Part shown: piece by piece, positions 36,088 to 47,673 of the stretch
How the letters are laid out: each line of letters starts with the position of its first letter
Position numbering within the stretch: position 1 is the first letter of the stretch
From: Mercurialis annua
Lineage: Eukaryota > Streptophyta > Magnoliopsida > Malpighiales > Euphorbiaceae
DNA: 64,000 nt
Direction: 5' to 3'
NCBI RefSeq assembly: GCF_937616625.2
Contig: NC_065573.1
Span: 5,347,001 to 5,411,000 of the forward strand
The notes under the pieces: model-generated
What the model was told of the DNA's origin: nothing
The model's database searches: none
What the model saw: only the letters and a program-made list of their open reading frames with translations
Made by a program: the position numbers and the translations under genes

Positions 36088-36263
36088 TGGCTTAAAACTA
36101 TTTTTTTTTTTTTGATTTAAAAAATATAATTGGTTAAACCAATAAATCACACCCAAACCAAACAACTCGAACCAAGCCACTAATATCGAAATTACTTCAA
36201 AACGACCGGGAAAAAAGATGGAATTTAAATGTAATAAAATGCAAAATTTTACGGGGTATTACA

Positions 36264-36268
36264 ACAGC
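36264..36268. repeat. Target-site duplication, right copy (ACAGC)
   Basis: ACAGC immediately after GGTATTACA, the solo LTR start read on the minus strand. 5 bp is the usual length for LTR retrotransposon integration. Confidence 0.93.
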
Positions 36269-37088
36269 ACCAACATGCATTTCAATTTTGTCTGTTTCAT
36301 ATTCAAATGAGTATTCTTCTGAAATAACATCCCCTAAAAACCGCCAAATATCAAGCACTAAAAGCATAACTCCTAAAATTTGAGAAGTTTTTGTGCTACA
36401 TAGATGAAAATTATAAACCTATCTTTGTTGTATCAATATAAAATGTCACAACTAAGCAAAAATATCATTCATGATCTGGAATAATATACTAATGCTTACA
36501 TATTTTCTGAACCAACCAACCAGCAATTATCTCTAGTATAAGAACTTGAAGAAGCAAGAAAAGTATTTACACGAGAAAAAGCGAAGTTAGAAATATACCA
36601 GGCAGCTTATTAGGTTTCCTCATGGGAACAAACTTTGCCCCAAATATAAAACCTCTTGCTTCAACACCTAAGTACCACGCCAATTCCATATTTCATTAAA
36701 AAATCACTCAGAAAATCTGTCACTAATGCAGTAAGACTAAACAGTCAAAAATCATTTTAAATGAATGAGTTGATAAAGAAAAAAATGAATAACCTGCAAC
36801 AACATATATGTCTTTGCCTTTGTACCTCTCAACAAACAGATCAATTGTATCCTTAAGTGCTTTTGTATCTAGCGAAAAAGTTGTTATATCTTGAAACAAA
36901 ATCCCAACAACCAAAATCATTTAAACAAAATTAAGAAGCGCATTCGAAAACACACCAATCACTTGAAAAGACATTAGTAAAATCAAGTGAAATTGAGAAG
37001 AAAATCCTGGTTTGGGAAAGTTAGGGATGATTCTAATTGAAGTAGAGATTCTTTCAATGCGATTATCTTTCTCTTCTTGAGAAGCCAT

Positions 37089-37469
37089 TTCTTCTTTATT
37101 CTGCTCAAAACTCAACTCAGATTATTAGCAAGTGAGAGAGTGCAAGAGGGAACGGGGCGAGAAAAAATGATTTATTAGCGCCTCCAGTTGTGAGGAGACT
37201 GGAGATGGAAGAACCGTGAGGTGAGGGAGAGAACCTGAGCGAGACCGTGAGACCTGAGCGAGAGCGGGAACGTCTGGGAGAGTGAGATTGTGAAAAATAA
37301 GAAAAATCGGCAGAAGGTGAAAAGTAATTGAGGAATTGTGTGAAACAAAATTTTGACCTAATGTAGAGGCTTTTGTTTTTATAAATGGCACAGAAGTATC
37401 TGTCACAATTCCGTCGCAAATTTGTGACAGAATTGTGACGGACAGCCAATTTTTGAGATTGGTGACGAA
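37089..37469 (-). promoter_or_regulatory. APT upstream flank: 5' UTR and possible promoter
   Basis: Read on the minus strand, the stretch just above the APT ATG is CT-rich and leader-like. TTTATAAA near 37377-37384 is a TATA-like box about 290 bp upstream of the ATG. Beyond it, 37400-37470 holds repeated GTGAC motifs and an inverted repeat. ORFs of 93-110 codons read through this flank in two frames but show no recognisable domain. Promoter function is an inference from position only. Confidence 0.4.
37406..37437. repeat. Inverted repeat with GTGAC motifs beside the satellite junction
   Basis: GTCACAATTC pairs with GAATTGTGAC about 12 bp further on. CTGTCAC and GTGACAG also pair within it, and GTGACGG and GTGACGAA follow to 37470. 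Such GTGAC-rich inverted repeats resemble terminal regions of some plant DNA transposons, but no matching other end was found in the window. Confidence 0.45.
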
Positions 37470-40400
37470 TTAAATTGCAAAAAAGGTGAAACGTTAGGAT
37501 TTGTTTCGTAACGTTTTAAACGTTTGGTTTTGATTCGTAACGTTTCTAAACGTTCGGCTTAAATAGCTAAAAATGTGAAACGTTTGTATTTGTTTCATCA
37601 CGTTTGTAAACGTTCGACTTAAATCGCTAAATAGGTAAAATGTTTGGATTTGTTTAACGTTTGTAAACGTTTGGCTTATATTGCTAAAAAGGTGACACGT
37701 TTGGATTTGTTTCGTAACCTTTGTGAACGTTTGGCTTAAATCGCTAAAAAGGTGAAACGTTTGGTTTTGTTTCATAACATTTGTAAATGTTTGGCTTAAA
37801 TCGTTAAAAAGGTGAAACGTTTTGATTTATTTCGTAACTTTTGTAAACGTTTTGCTTAAATTGCTAAATAGGTGACACATTTGGATTTGTTTAGTAACCT
37901 TTGTAAACATTTGGCTTAAATCGTTAAAAAGGTGAAATGATTGGATTTGTTTCGTAACATTTTAAACGTTTTGCTTAGATCGCTAAAATGGGGAAACGTT
38001 TGGATTTGTTTTGTAACGTTTGTAAACTGTTGGCTTAAATTGCTAAAAAGGTGAAACGTTTGGTTTTGTTTCGTAACGTTTGTAAACGTTCCGCTTAAAT
38101 CGCTAAAAGGGTTAAATGTTAGGATTTGTTTCGTAACGTTTGTAAACGTTTGACTTAAATCGCTAAAAAGGTGAAACACTTGGATTTGTTTCGTAACGTT
38201 TTTAAACGTTTGGCTTAAATTACCAAAAAGGGGAAACGCTTGAATTTGTTTCGGAATGTTTGTAAACGTTTGGTTTAATTTGCTAAAAAGGTGAAACACT
38301 TGGATTTGTTCCGTAACGTTTGTAAACGTTTGGCTTAAATTGCTAAAAAGCTTAAACGCTTGGTTTTATTTCATAACGTTTGTAAGGGTTTGGTTTAAAT
38401 TGCTAAAAATGTAAAATGTTGGTATTCGTTTCATAATGTTTTAAACATTTAGTTTCTTTCCGTAACGTTTGTAAACGTTTGGCTTAAGTCGCTAAAAAGG
38501 TGAAACGTATGGATTTGTTTTGACCGTTTTCAAAAGTTTGGCATAAATTGCTAAAAAGGCAAAACGTTTGGATTTTTTTCGTAAGGTTTGTAAACGTTTG
38601 GCTTAAATCGTTAAAAAGGTGAAACGTTCGGATTTGTTTCGTAACATTTATAAACGTTTGGCTTCAATAGCTAAAAAGGTGAAACGTTTGAAATTTCATA
38701 ACGTTCGTAAACGTTTGTCTTCAACTGGTAAAAAGGTGAAACGCTTGGATTTGTTTCGTAACGTTTGTAAACCTTTGGCTTAAATTACTAAAAAGGTGAA
38801 ACGTTTAGATTTGTTTCGTAACGTTTTAAATGTTTGGTTTTGTTTCCTAACGTTTGTAAAGGTTCGGCTTAAATCGCTAAAATGTGAAACGTTTGTATTT
38901 GTTTTGTAACGTTTGTAAACTTTTGGCTTAAATCGCTAAATAGGTAAAATGTTTGGATTTGTTTCGTAACATTTGTAAAAGTTTGGCTTAAATCGCTAAA
39001 AAGGTGAAATGTTTGGATTCGTTTCGTAACGTTTGTAAAAATTTTGCTTAAATTGCTAAATAGGTGACACATTTGAATTTGTTTCGTAACCTTTGTAAAC
39101 GTTTGACTTAAATCGCTAAAAAGGGAAAAGTTTGGATTTTCTCCGTAACGTTTGAAAATGTTTAGCTTAAATCGCTAAAAAGGGGAAACGTTTGGATTTT
39201 CTCCGTAGCGTTTGAAAACGATTGGCTTAAATCGCTAAAAAGGGGAAATTTTTGGATGTTTTCTGTAACGTTTGAAAACGTTTGGCTTAAATCGCAAAAA
39301 AGGGGAAACGTCAAGTTTTGTTTCGCACCATTAGTAAACGTTCGACTTAAATTGCTTAAAAGGAAAAACATTTGGATTTGTTTCATAACGTTTGTAAACG
39401 TTTGGCTTAAATCATTAAAAAGGTGAAACGTTTATATTTGTTTTGTAACGTTTGTAAACGTTTGGCATCAATTGATAAAAAGGTGAAACGCTTGGATTTG
39501 TTTCGTAACGTTTGTAAATGTTCGGCTTAAATTGCTAAAAAGGTGAAATATTTGGATTTATTTCGTAACGTTTGAAACGTTTAGTTTTGTTTCGTGGCGT
39601 TTGTATTTTTTTCGTACCGTTTCTCTAATAGGTAAAATGTTTTGATTTTTTCCGTAACGTATGTAAGCTTATATTGCTAAAAAGGTGACACGTTTGGATT
39701 TGTTTCGTAACCTTTGTAAACGTTTGGCTTAAATTGCTAATAAGGTGAAACATTTTGTTTTGTTTCATAACATTTGTAAATATTTGGCTTAAATCGCTAA
39801 AAAGGTGAAATGTTTCGATTTGTTTCGTAACGTTTGTAAACGTTTTGCTTAAATTGCTAAATAGGTGACAAATTTGGATTTGTTTCGTAACCTTTGTAAA
39901 CGTTTGGCTTAAATCGCTAAAAAGGTGAAACGTTTGTATTTTCTCCGTAACGTTTGAAAACGTTTGGCTTAAATCACTAAAAATATGAAACGTTTGGATT
40001 TTCCCCGTAATGTTAAAAAATGTTTGGCTTAAATCGCTAAAAAGGTGAAACGTTTGGATTTTTTCCGTATCGTTTGAAAACGTTTGGCTTAAATCGCAAA
40101 AAAGGGGAAACGTCTGGTTTTGTTTCGTAACGTTTGTAAACGTTCGGCTTAAATTGCTGAAAAGGCAAAACGTTTGGATTTGTTTCATAACGTTTGTAAA
40201 CATTTGGCTTAAATCATTAAAAAGGTGAAACATTTATATTTGTTTCGTAACGTTTGTAAACGTTTGGCTTAAATAGCTAAAAAGGTGAAACGTTTGAAAT
40301 TTCGTAATGTTCGTAAACTTTTGGCTTAAATTGCTAAAAAGGTGAAACGTTTGGATTTGTTTCGTAACGTTTTAAATCTTTAGTTTTGTTTCGAAACGTT

Positions 40401-40979
40401 TGTAAACGTTCAGCTCAAATCGCTAAAAATGTGAAACGTTTGAATTTGTTTTGTAACGTTTGTAAACGTTCAGTTTAAATCGCTAAATAGTTAAAATGTT
40501 TTGATTTTTTCCGTAACGTTTGTAAATGTTTGGCTTATATTGCTAAAAAGGTGACACGTTTGGATTTCTTTCGTAACCTTTGTAAACGTTAGGCTTAAAT
40601 CGCTAAAAAGGTGAAATGTTTGGTTTTGTTTCATAACATTTATAAATGTTTGGCTTATATCACTAAAAAGGTGAATTGTTTAGATTTGTTTCGCAACGTT
40701 TGTAAATAGGTGGCACATTTGGATTTGTTTCGTAACCTTTGTAAACGTTTGGCTTAAATCGCTAAAAAGGTGAAATGTTTGGATTTGTTTCGTAACGTTT
40801 TAAACGTTTGGCTTAGATCGCTAAAATGGGGAAATGTTTGGATTTTTTTTGTAACGTTTGTAAACGTTTGGTTTAAATTGCTAAAAAGGTGAAACGTTTG
40901 GTTTTATTTCGTAACGTTTGTAAACGTTTGGCTTAAATCGCTAAAAGGGTGAAACATTTTGATTTGTTTCGTAAAGTTT

Positions 40980-42240
40980 GTAAACGTTTGGCTTAAATCG
41001 TTAAAAAGGTGAAACGTTTGGATTTGTTTTGTAATGTTTGTAAACGTTTGGCTTAAATCGCTAAAAAGGTGAAACGTTTGAAATTTCGTAACTTTTCTAA
41101 ATGTTTGGCTTCAATTTCTAAAAAGGTGAAACGCTTGGATTTGTTTCGTATCGTTTGTAAACGTTCGGCGTACATTGCTAAAAAGGTGAAACGTTTGGTT
41201 TTGTTTCGTAACGTTTGTAAACGTTCGGCTTAAATCGCAAAAAATGTGAAACGTTTCTATTTGTTTTGTAACTTCTGTAAACGTTTGACTTATATCGCTA
41301 AAAAGGTAAAACGTTTGGATTTGTTTCGTAATGTTTGTAAACGTTTGGCTTATATTGCTAAAAAGGTGACACGTTTGGATTTGTTTCGCAACCTTTGTAA
41401 ACGTTTGGCTTAAATCGCTAAAAAGGTTAAAAGTTTGGTTTTGTTTCATAACATTTGTAAACGTTTGGCATAAATCGCTAAAAAGGTGAAACATTTGGAT
41501 TGGTTTCGAAATGTTTGTAAACGTTTGGCTTAAATTGCTAAAAAGGTGAAACATTTGGATTTCTTTCGTAACGTTTGTAAACGTTTGATTTAAATCGCTA
41601 AAAAGGTGAAACGTTTGGATTAGTTTCATAACATTTGTAAGCGTTTGGCTTAAATCGCAAAAAACGTGAAACGTCTGGTTTTGTTTTGAAACGTTTGTAA
41701 ACGTTCGGCTTAAATCACTAAAAAGGTGAAACGTTTGGATTTGTTTTGTAGCTTTTGTAAACGTTTGACTTAAGTTAAAAAGGTGAAACGATTGGATTTG
41801 TTTCGTAACCTTTGTAAACTTTGGGCATAAATTGCTAAAAATCTGAAACATTTAGATTTGTTTCATAACATTTTAAACGTTTGGTTTAAATTGCTCAAAA
41901 GGTGATAAGCTTGGATTTATTTCGTAACGTTTTTAAACGTTTGGCTTAAATTGCTAAAAATTTGAAACGCTTGGATTTGTTTCGTAACGTTTGTAAACGT
42001 TTGGCTTATATTGCTAAAAAGGTGAAACGTTTTGATTTGCTTCGTAACGTTTGTAAGCATTTGGCTTAAACCGCAAAAGAGGTGAAACACTTGGTTTTGT
42101 TTCGCCTTTGTAAACGTTCGCTAAAAAGGTGAAATGGTCAGATTTGTTTCGTAACATTTTAAACGTTTGGATTTGTTTCGAAACGTTTGGATTTGTTTCA
42201 TAACGTTTGTAGACGTTCGGCTTCAATAACTAAAAAGGTG
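40980..42240. repeat. Satellite block R1, copy 1
   Basis: About 1.25 kb that recurs at about 45905-47190 with the same rare variants in order: AAATTTCGTAACTTTTCTAA (41083 and 46004), a monomer deleted to GACTTAAGTTAAAAAGG, AAACTTTGGGCATAAATTG, GTTTCGCCTTTGTAAACG, and AGACGTTCGGCTTCAATAAC (42211 and 47161). The offset drifts from 4925 to 4950 bp. Confidence 0.85.
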
Positions 42241-45200
42241 AAACGTTTGGATTTGTTTCGTAACATTTGTAAACGTTTGGCTTAAATCGCTAAAAAGGTG
42301 AAATGTTTGGATTTGTTTCGTAACGTTTTAAACGTTTGGCTTAGATCGCTAAAATGGGGAAACGTTTGGATTTTTAGTAACGTTTGTAAACGTTTGGTTT
42401 AAATTGCTAAAAAGGTGAAACGTTTGGTTTTGTTTCGTAACGTTTGTAAACGTTCGGCTTAAATCGCTAAAAGGGTGAAACATTTCGATTTGTTTCGTCA
42501 CGTTTGTAAACGTTTGGCTTAAATCGCTAAAAAGGTGAAACACTTGGATTTGTTTCGTAACGTTTTTAAGCGTTTGGCTTAAATTACTAAAAAGGGAAAA
42601 CACTTGAATTTCTTTCAGAACGTTTGTAATCGTTTGGCTTACATTGCTAAAAAGGTGAAACGCTTGTATTTGTTTCGTAACGCTTGTAAACGTTTGGCTT
42701 CAATTGCTAAAAAGGTAAAACGCTTGGTTTTATTTCGTAACGTTTGTAAGGGTTTGGCTTAAATCTCTAAAAATGTAAAGCGTTTGTATTTGTTTCGTAA
42801 CGTTTTAAACATTTGGTTTTGTTTCGCAACGTTTGTAAACGTTTGGCTTAAATCGCTACAAAGGTGAAACGTTTGGATTTGTTTTGAACGTTTTCAAACG
42901 TTTTGCTTAAATTGTTAAAAATTAAAAACGTTTAAATTTATTTTGTAAGGTTTTTAAACATTCGGCTTAAATCGTTAAAAAGGTGAAACGTTTGGATTTG
43001 TTTCATAACGCTTGTAAACGTTTGGTTTAAATAGCAAAAAAGGTGAAACGTTTCAAAATTTCATAACGTTCGTAAACGTTTCGCTTCAATTGCTAAAAAG
43101 GTGAAATGCTTGGATTTGTTCCGTAACGTTTGTAAACGTTTGGCTTAAATTGCTAAAAAAGTGAAACGTTTGGATTTGCTTTGTAACGTTTGAAACCTTT
43201 GGTTTTGTTTCGTATCGTTTGTAAACGTTCGACTTAAATCGCTAAAAATGTGAAATGTTTGTATTTGTTTCGAACATTTGTAAACATTTCGCTTATATTG
43301 CTAAAAAGTTGACACGTTTGGATTTGTTTTGTAACCTTTGTAAACGTTTGGCTTAAATCGCTAAAAAGGCGAAACGTTTGGATTTATTTCGTAACGTTTG
43401 TAAACGTTTTGCTTAAATGTCTAAATAGGTGACACATTTGGATTTGTTTCGTAACCTTTGTAAACGTTTGGCCTAAATCGTTAAAAAGGTGAAACGTTTG
43501 GATTAGTTTCGTAACGTTTATAAAAAATTGATTTAAATCGCTAAAAAGCTGAAACGTTTGGATTTGTTTCATAACGTTTGTAAACATTTGGCTTAAATCG
43601 CTAAAAAGGAGAAACGTTTGGATTTTTTCCTTAACGTTTGAAAACGTTTGGCTTAAATCGCAAAAAAGATGAAACGTCTGGTTTTGTTTCGTAACGTTTG
43701 TAAACGTTTGGCTTAAATCGCAAAAAAGGCGGAATGTTTGGATTTGTTTTGTGACGTTTCTAAACGTTTGACTTAAACAGCTAAAAAGGTGAAACGTTTG
43801 GATTTGTTTCGTAACGTTTGTAAACTTTGGGCTTAAATTGCTAAAAACCTGAAACATTTAGATTTGTTTCATAACGTTTTAAACGTTTGGTTTAAATTGC
43901 TAAAGAGGTGAAACGCTTAGATTTGTTTCGTAAAATTTGTAAACGTTTGGCATAAATTGCTAAAAAATTGACACGCTTGGATATGTTTCGTAACGTTTGT
44001 AAACGTTTGGCTTAAATAGCTAATAAGGTGAAACGTTTTGATTTGTTTCGTAGCGTTTGTAAACGTTTGGCTTCAATCGCTAAAAAGGTGAAACGTTTTG
44101 GTTTTGTTTCGCCTTTGTAAACGTAGGGCTTAAATCGCTTAAAATGTGAAATGGTTGTAAACGTTTGGATTTGTTTCTAAACGTTTGGATTTGTTTCGTA
44201 ACGTTTGTAAACGTTTGGCTTCAATGACTAATTAGGAGAAACGTTTGGATTGTTCCGTAACGTTTGTAAACATTTGGATTAAATCACTAAAAATGTGAAA
44301 CGTTTGGATTTGTTTCATAACGATTACAAATGTTTGGTTTTGTTTAATAATGTTTATAAACGTTTGGCTTAAATCGATAAAAAAGGGGGAAACGTTTGGT
44401 GTTGTTTTATAACGTTTGTAAACGTTTGCATTTGTTTTGTAACGTTTTGAACCTTTGGTTTTGATTCGTAACGTTGGTAAACGTTTGGCTTAAATGGCTA
44501 AAAAGGTGAAACGTTTGGTTTTCTTTCGTAACGTTTGTAAACGTTTCAATAAAAAGGTGAAACATTTGGATTTTTTCGTAACGTTTGTAGACGTTTGGCT
44601 TAAATCGCTAAAAAGGTGAAACGTTTGGATTTGTTTCGTAATGTTTGTAAACGTATGGCTTAATTGGCTAAAAAGGTGAAACGTTTGGTTTTATTTCGTA
44701 ACGTTTGTAAACGTTTGGCTTAAATCACTTAAAAGGTGAGACGCTTGGTTTTGTTTCGTAACATTTGTAAACGTTTGGATTTGTTTCGTAACGTTTGTTT
44801 CTTAACGTTTTAAACGTTTTGGTTTTGTTTCGTAATGTTTGTAAACGTTTGGCTTAAATCGCTAAAAAGGTGAAACGTTTGGTTTTATTTCGTAACGTTT
44901 GTAAACATTTGGCTTAGATCGCTAAAAAGGTGAAACGTTTGGTATTGTTTCGCAATGTTCGTAATCGTTTCGATTTGTTTCGTAACGTTTGTTTCTTAAC
45001 GTTTGAAACGTTTAGTTTTGTTTCGTAACGTTTGTAAACGTTTGGCTTAAATCGCTAAAAAGGTAAAACGTTTGGTTTTGTTTTGTCATGTTTGTAAATG
45101 TTTGGCTTAAATCGCTAAAAAGGTGAAACGTTTGGATTAGTTTCGTAAAGTTTGTAAACGTTTGGGTTCAATCACTAAAAAGGTGAAACGTTTGGATTTG

Positions 45201-45904
45201 TTTCGTAACGCTTGTAAATGTTTGGCTTATATCGCTAAAAAGGTGAAACGTTTAGATTTGTTTCTTAACTTTTGAAAACATTTGGCTTAAATTGCTAAAA
45301 ATGTGAAACGTTTGAATATCTTTCGTAATGGTTTAAACCTTTAGTTTAAATTGCTAAAAAGGTAAAACGCTTGGATTTGTTTCGTAACTTTTGTAAACGT
45401 TTGGCATAAATTGCTAAAAAGGTGAAATGTTTGGATTTGTTTCGTAACGTTTTAAAGGTTTGGCTTATATCGCTAAAAAGGTGAAACGTTTGGATTTGTT
45501 TCGTAAGATTTGTAAACGTTTGCCATAAATTGCTAAAAAGGTGTAACCTTTGGTTTTGTTTCGTAATGTTTGTATACGTTTGGCTTAAATCGCTAAAAAG
45601 GTGAAACGATTGGATTTATTTTGTAACATTTGTAAACGTTTGGCTTAAATCGCTAAAAAGGTGAAACGCTTGTTTTTTTTTCATAACGTTTGTAAGGGTT
45701 TGACTTAAATCGCTATGAATGTAAAACATTTGTATTTATTTCGTAACAATTAAAATGTTTGGTTTTGTTTCGTAACGTTTGTAAACGTTTGGATTTGTTT
45801 CGTAACGTATGTAAACGTTTGGTTTAAATCACTAAATAACGTTTTCAAACGTTTGGCTTAATTTGCTAAAAAGGCGAATTTTTTTGATTTGTTTCGTAAC
45901 GTTT

Positions 45905-47190
45905 GTAAACGTTTGGCTTAAATCGTTAAAAAGGTGAAACGTTTGGATTTGTTTTGTAATGTTTGTAAACGTTTGGCTTAAATCGCTAAAAAGGTGAAAC
46001 GTTTGAAATTTCGTAACTTTTCTAAATGTTTGGCTTCAATTTCTAAAAAGGTGAAACGCTTGGATTTGTTTCGTAACGTTTGTAAACGTTCGGCGTACAT
46101 TGCTAAAAAGGTGAAACGTTTGGATTTGTTTCGTAACGTTTTAAACGTTTGGTTTTGTTTCGTAACGTTTGTAAACGTTCGGCTTAAATCGCAAAAAATG
46201 TGAAACGTTTGTATTTGTTTCGTAACTTTTGTAAACGTTTGACTTATATCGCTAAAAAGGTAAAACGTTTGGATTTGTTTCGTAATGTTTGTAAACGTTT
46301 GGCTTATATTGCTAAAAAGGTGACACGTTTGGATTTGTTTCGCAACCTTTGTAAACGTTTGGCTTAAATCGCTAAAAAGGTTACAATTTTGGTTTTGTTT
46401 CATAACATTTGTAAACGTTTGGCATAAATCGCTAAAAAGGTGAAACATTTGGATTGGTTTCGAAACGTTTGTAAACGTTTGGCTTAAATTGCTAAAAAGG
46501 TGAAACATTTGGATTTCTTTCGTAACGTTTGTAAACGTTTGATTTAAATCGCTAAAAAGGTGAAACGTTTGGATTAGTTTCATAACATTTGTAAGCGTTT
46601 GGCTTAAATCGCAAAAAAGGTGAAACGTCTGGTTTTGTTTTGAAACGTTTGTAAACGTTCGGCTTAAATCACTAAAAAGGTGAAACGTTTGGATTTGTTT
46701 TGTAGCGTTTGTAAACGTTTGACTTAAGTTAAAAAGGTGAAACGATTGGATTTGTTTCGTAACGTTGTAAACTTTGGGCATAAATTGCTAAAAAACTGAA
46801 ACATTTAGATTTGTTTCATGACGTTTTAAATGTTTGGTTTAAATTGCTAAAAAGGTGATAAGCTTGGATTTATTTCGTAACGTTTGTAAACGTTTGGCTT
46901 AAATTGCTAAAAATTTGAAACGCTTGGATTTGTTTCCTAACGTTTGTAAACGTTTGGCTTATATTGCTAAAAAGGTGAAACGTTTTGATTTGCTTCGTAA
47001 CGTTTGCAAGCATTTGGAAACCGCTAAAGAGGTGAAACACTTGGTTTTGTTTCGCCTTTGTAAACGTTCGCTAAAAAGGTGAAATGGTCGGATTTGTTTC
47101 GTAACATTTTAAACGTTTGGATTTGTTTCGAAACGTTTGGATTTGTTTCATAACGTTTGTAGACGTTCGGCTTCAATAACTAAAAAGGTG
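45905..47190. repeat. Satellite block R1, copy 2
   Basis: Second copy of the block at 40980-42240. Next to its end, a roughly 60-bp segment with AGACGTTCGGCTTCAATAAC is repeated again at 47221, so a small local duplication followed. The tail from about 46770 also recurs at about 50355-51160. Confidence 0.85.
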
Positions 47191-47673
47191 AAACGTTTGG
47201 ATTTGTTTCGAAACGTTTGGATTTGTTTCATAACGTTTGTAGACGTTCGGCTTCAATAACTAAAAAGGTGAAACGTTTGGATTTGTTTCGTAATTTTTGT
47301 AAACGTGTGGCTTAAATCACTTAAAATGTGAAACGTTTGGATTTGTTTCGTAATGTTTACAAACGTTTGGTTTTGTTTCGTAACATTTATAAACGTTTGG
47401 CTTAAATCGCTGAAATGGGGAAACATTTGGTGTTGTTTTGTAACGTTTCTAAACGTTTGGATTTATTTCGTAACGTTTGGTTTTGTTTCGTATGTTTTGT
47501 AAATGTTTGCCTTAAATGGCTAAAAAGGTGAAACATTTGGTTTTGTTTCGTAACGTTTGTAAACGGTTTGCATAAATCGCTAAAAAGGTGAAACGTTTGG
47601 ATTTGTTTCGTAACGTTTGTCAGGTTTTGGCTTAAATTGCTAAAAAGGCGAAACGTTTGGATTTGTTTCGTAA

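Larger units (their letters stand above)
33196..36263 (-). mobile_element. Solo LTR, reverse orientation, with 5-bp target duplication
   Basis: On the minus strand it starts TGTAATACCCCG at 36263 and ends GGTCGTGACA at 33196, with no internal region. ACAGC stands at both 33191-33195 and 36264-36268, a perfect target-site duplication, and the APT reading frame resumes across it. This shows insertion of an LTR element into APT exon 4 followed by LTR-LTR recombination. Length is 3068 bp. The first roughly 900 bp from 33196 match the end of the 5' LTR at 23138-26015 in reverse, while the U3 side differs, so it is a related but distinct subfamily. The 34600-35000 stretch is very AT-rich. Short ORFs inside, such as 35250-35465, show no family resemblance. 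Confidence 0.95.
33111..37088 (-). pseudogene. APT: Adenine phosphoribosyltransferase fragment, broken
   Basis: APT makes AMP from adenine and PRPP in purine salvage. Exon 1 is 37007-37088 (MASQ... to N-F-P-K-P-G). Exon 2 is 36794-36904 (F-Q-D-I-T-T to V-V-A-G). Exon 3 is 36599-36667 (V-E-A-R-G-F-I-F-G to K-L-P). Exon 4 is split into 36264-36333 and 33111-33195 by a solo LTR. Canonical GT donors follow exons 2, 3 and 4, and AG acceptors precede exons 3 and 4, so this is a genomic copy and not a processed one. Defects: no GT/AG at the exon 1-2 intron (GA and TG at the expected sites); eight residues missing in exon 3 between I-F-G and A-K-F; PRPP motif reads V-I-D-E-L-I-A-T-D-G-T instead of V-D-D-L-I-A-T-G-G-T; last exon absent. 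Identification rests on recalled family motifs. Confidence 0.88.

Noticed and set aside
37117..37449. ORFs of 110 and 93 codons upstream of APT, possible transit peptide
   Set aside because: Some plant APT isoforms have plastid extensions, but neither frame here runs into the MASQ start without a break, and the region looks like a leader and flank.
45994..46203. Plus-strand ORF of 69 codons in the satellite
   Set aside because: A chance opening in a monomer block with unusual indels. No start context or domain, and the plus frames of the consensus all contain stops.
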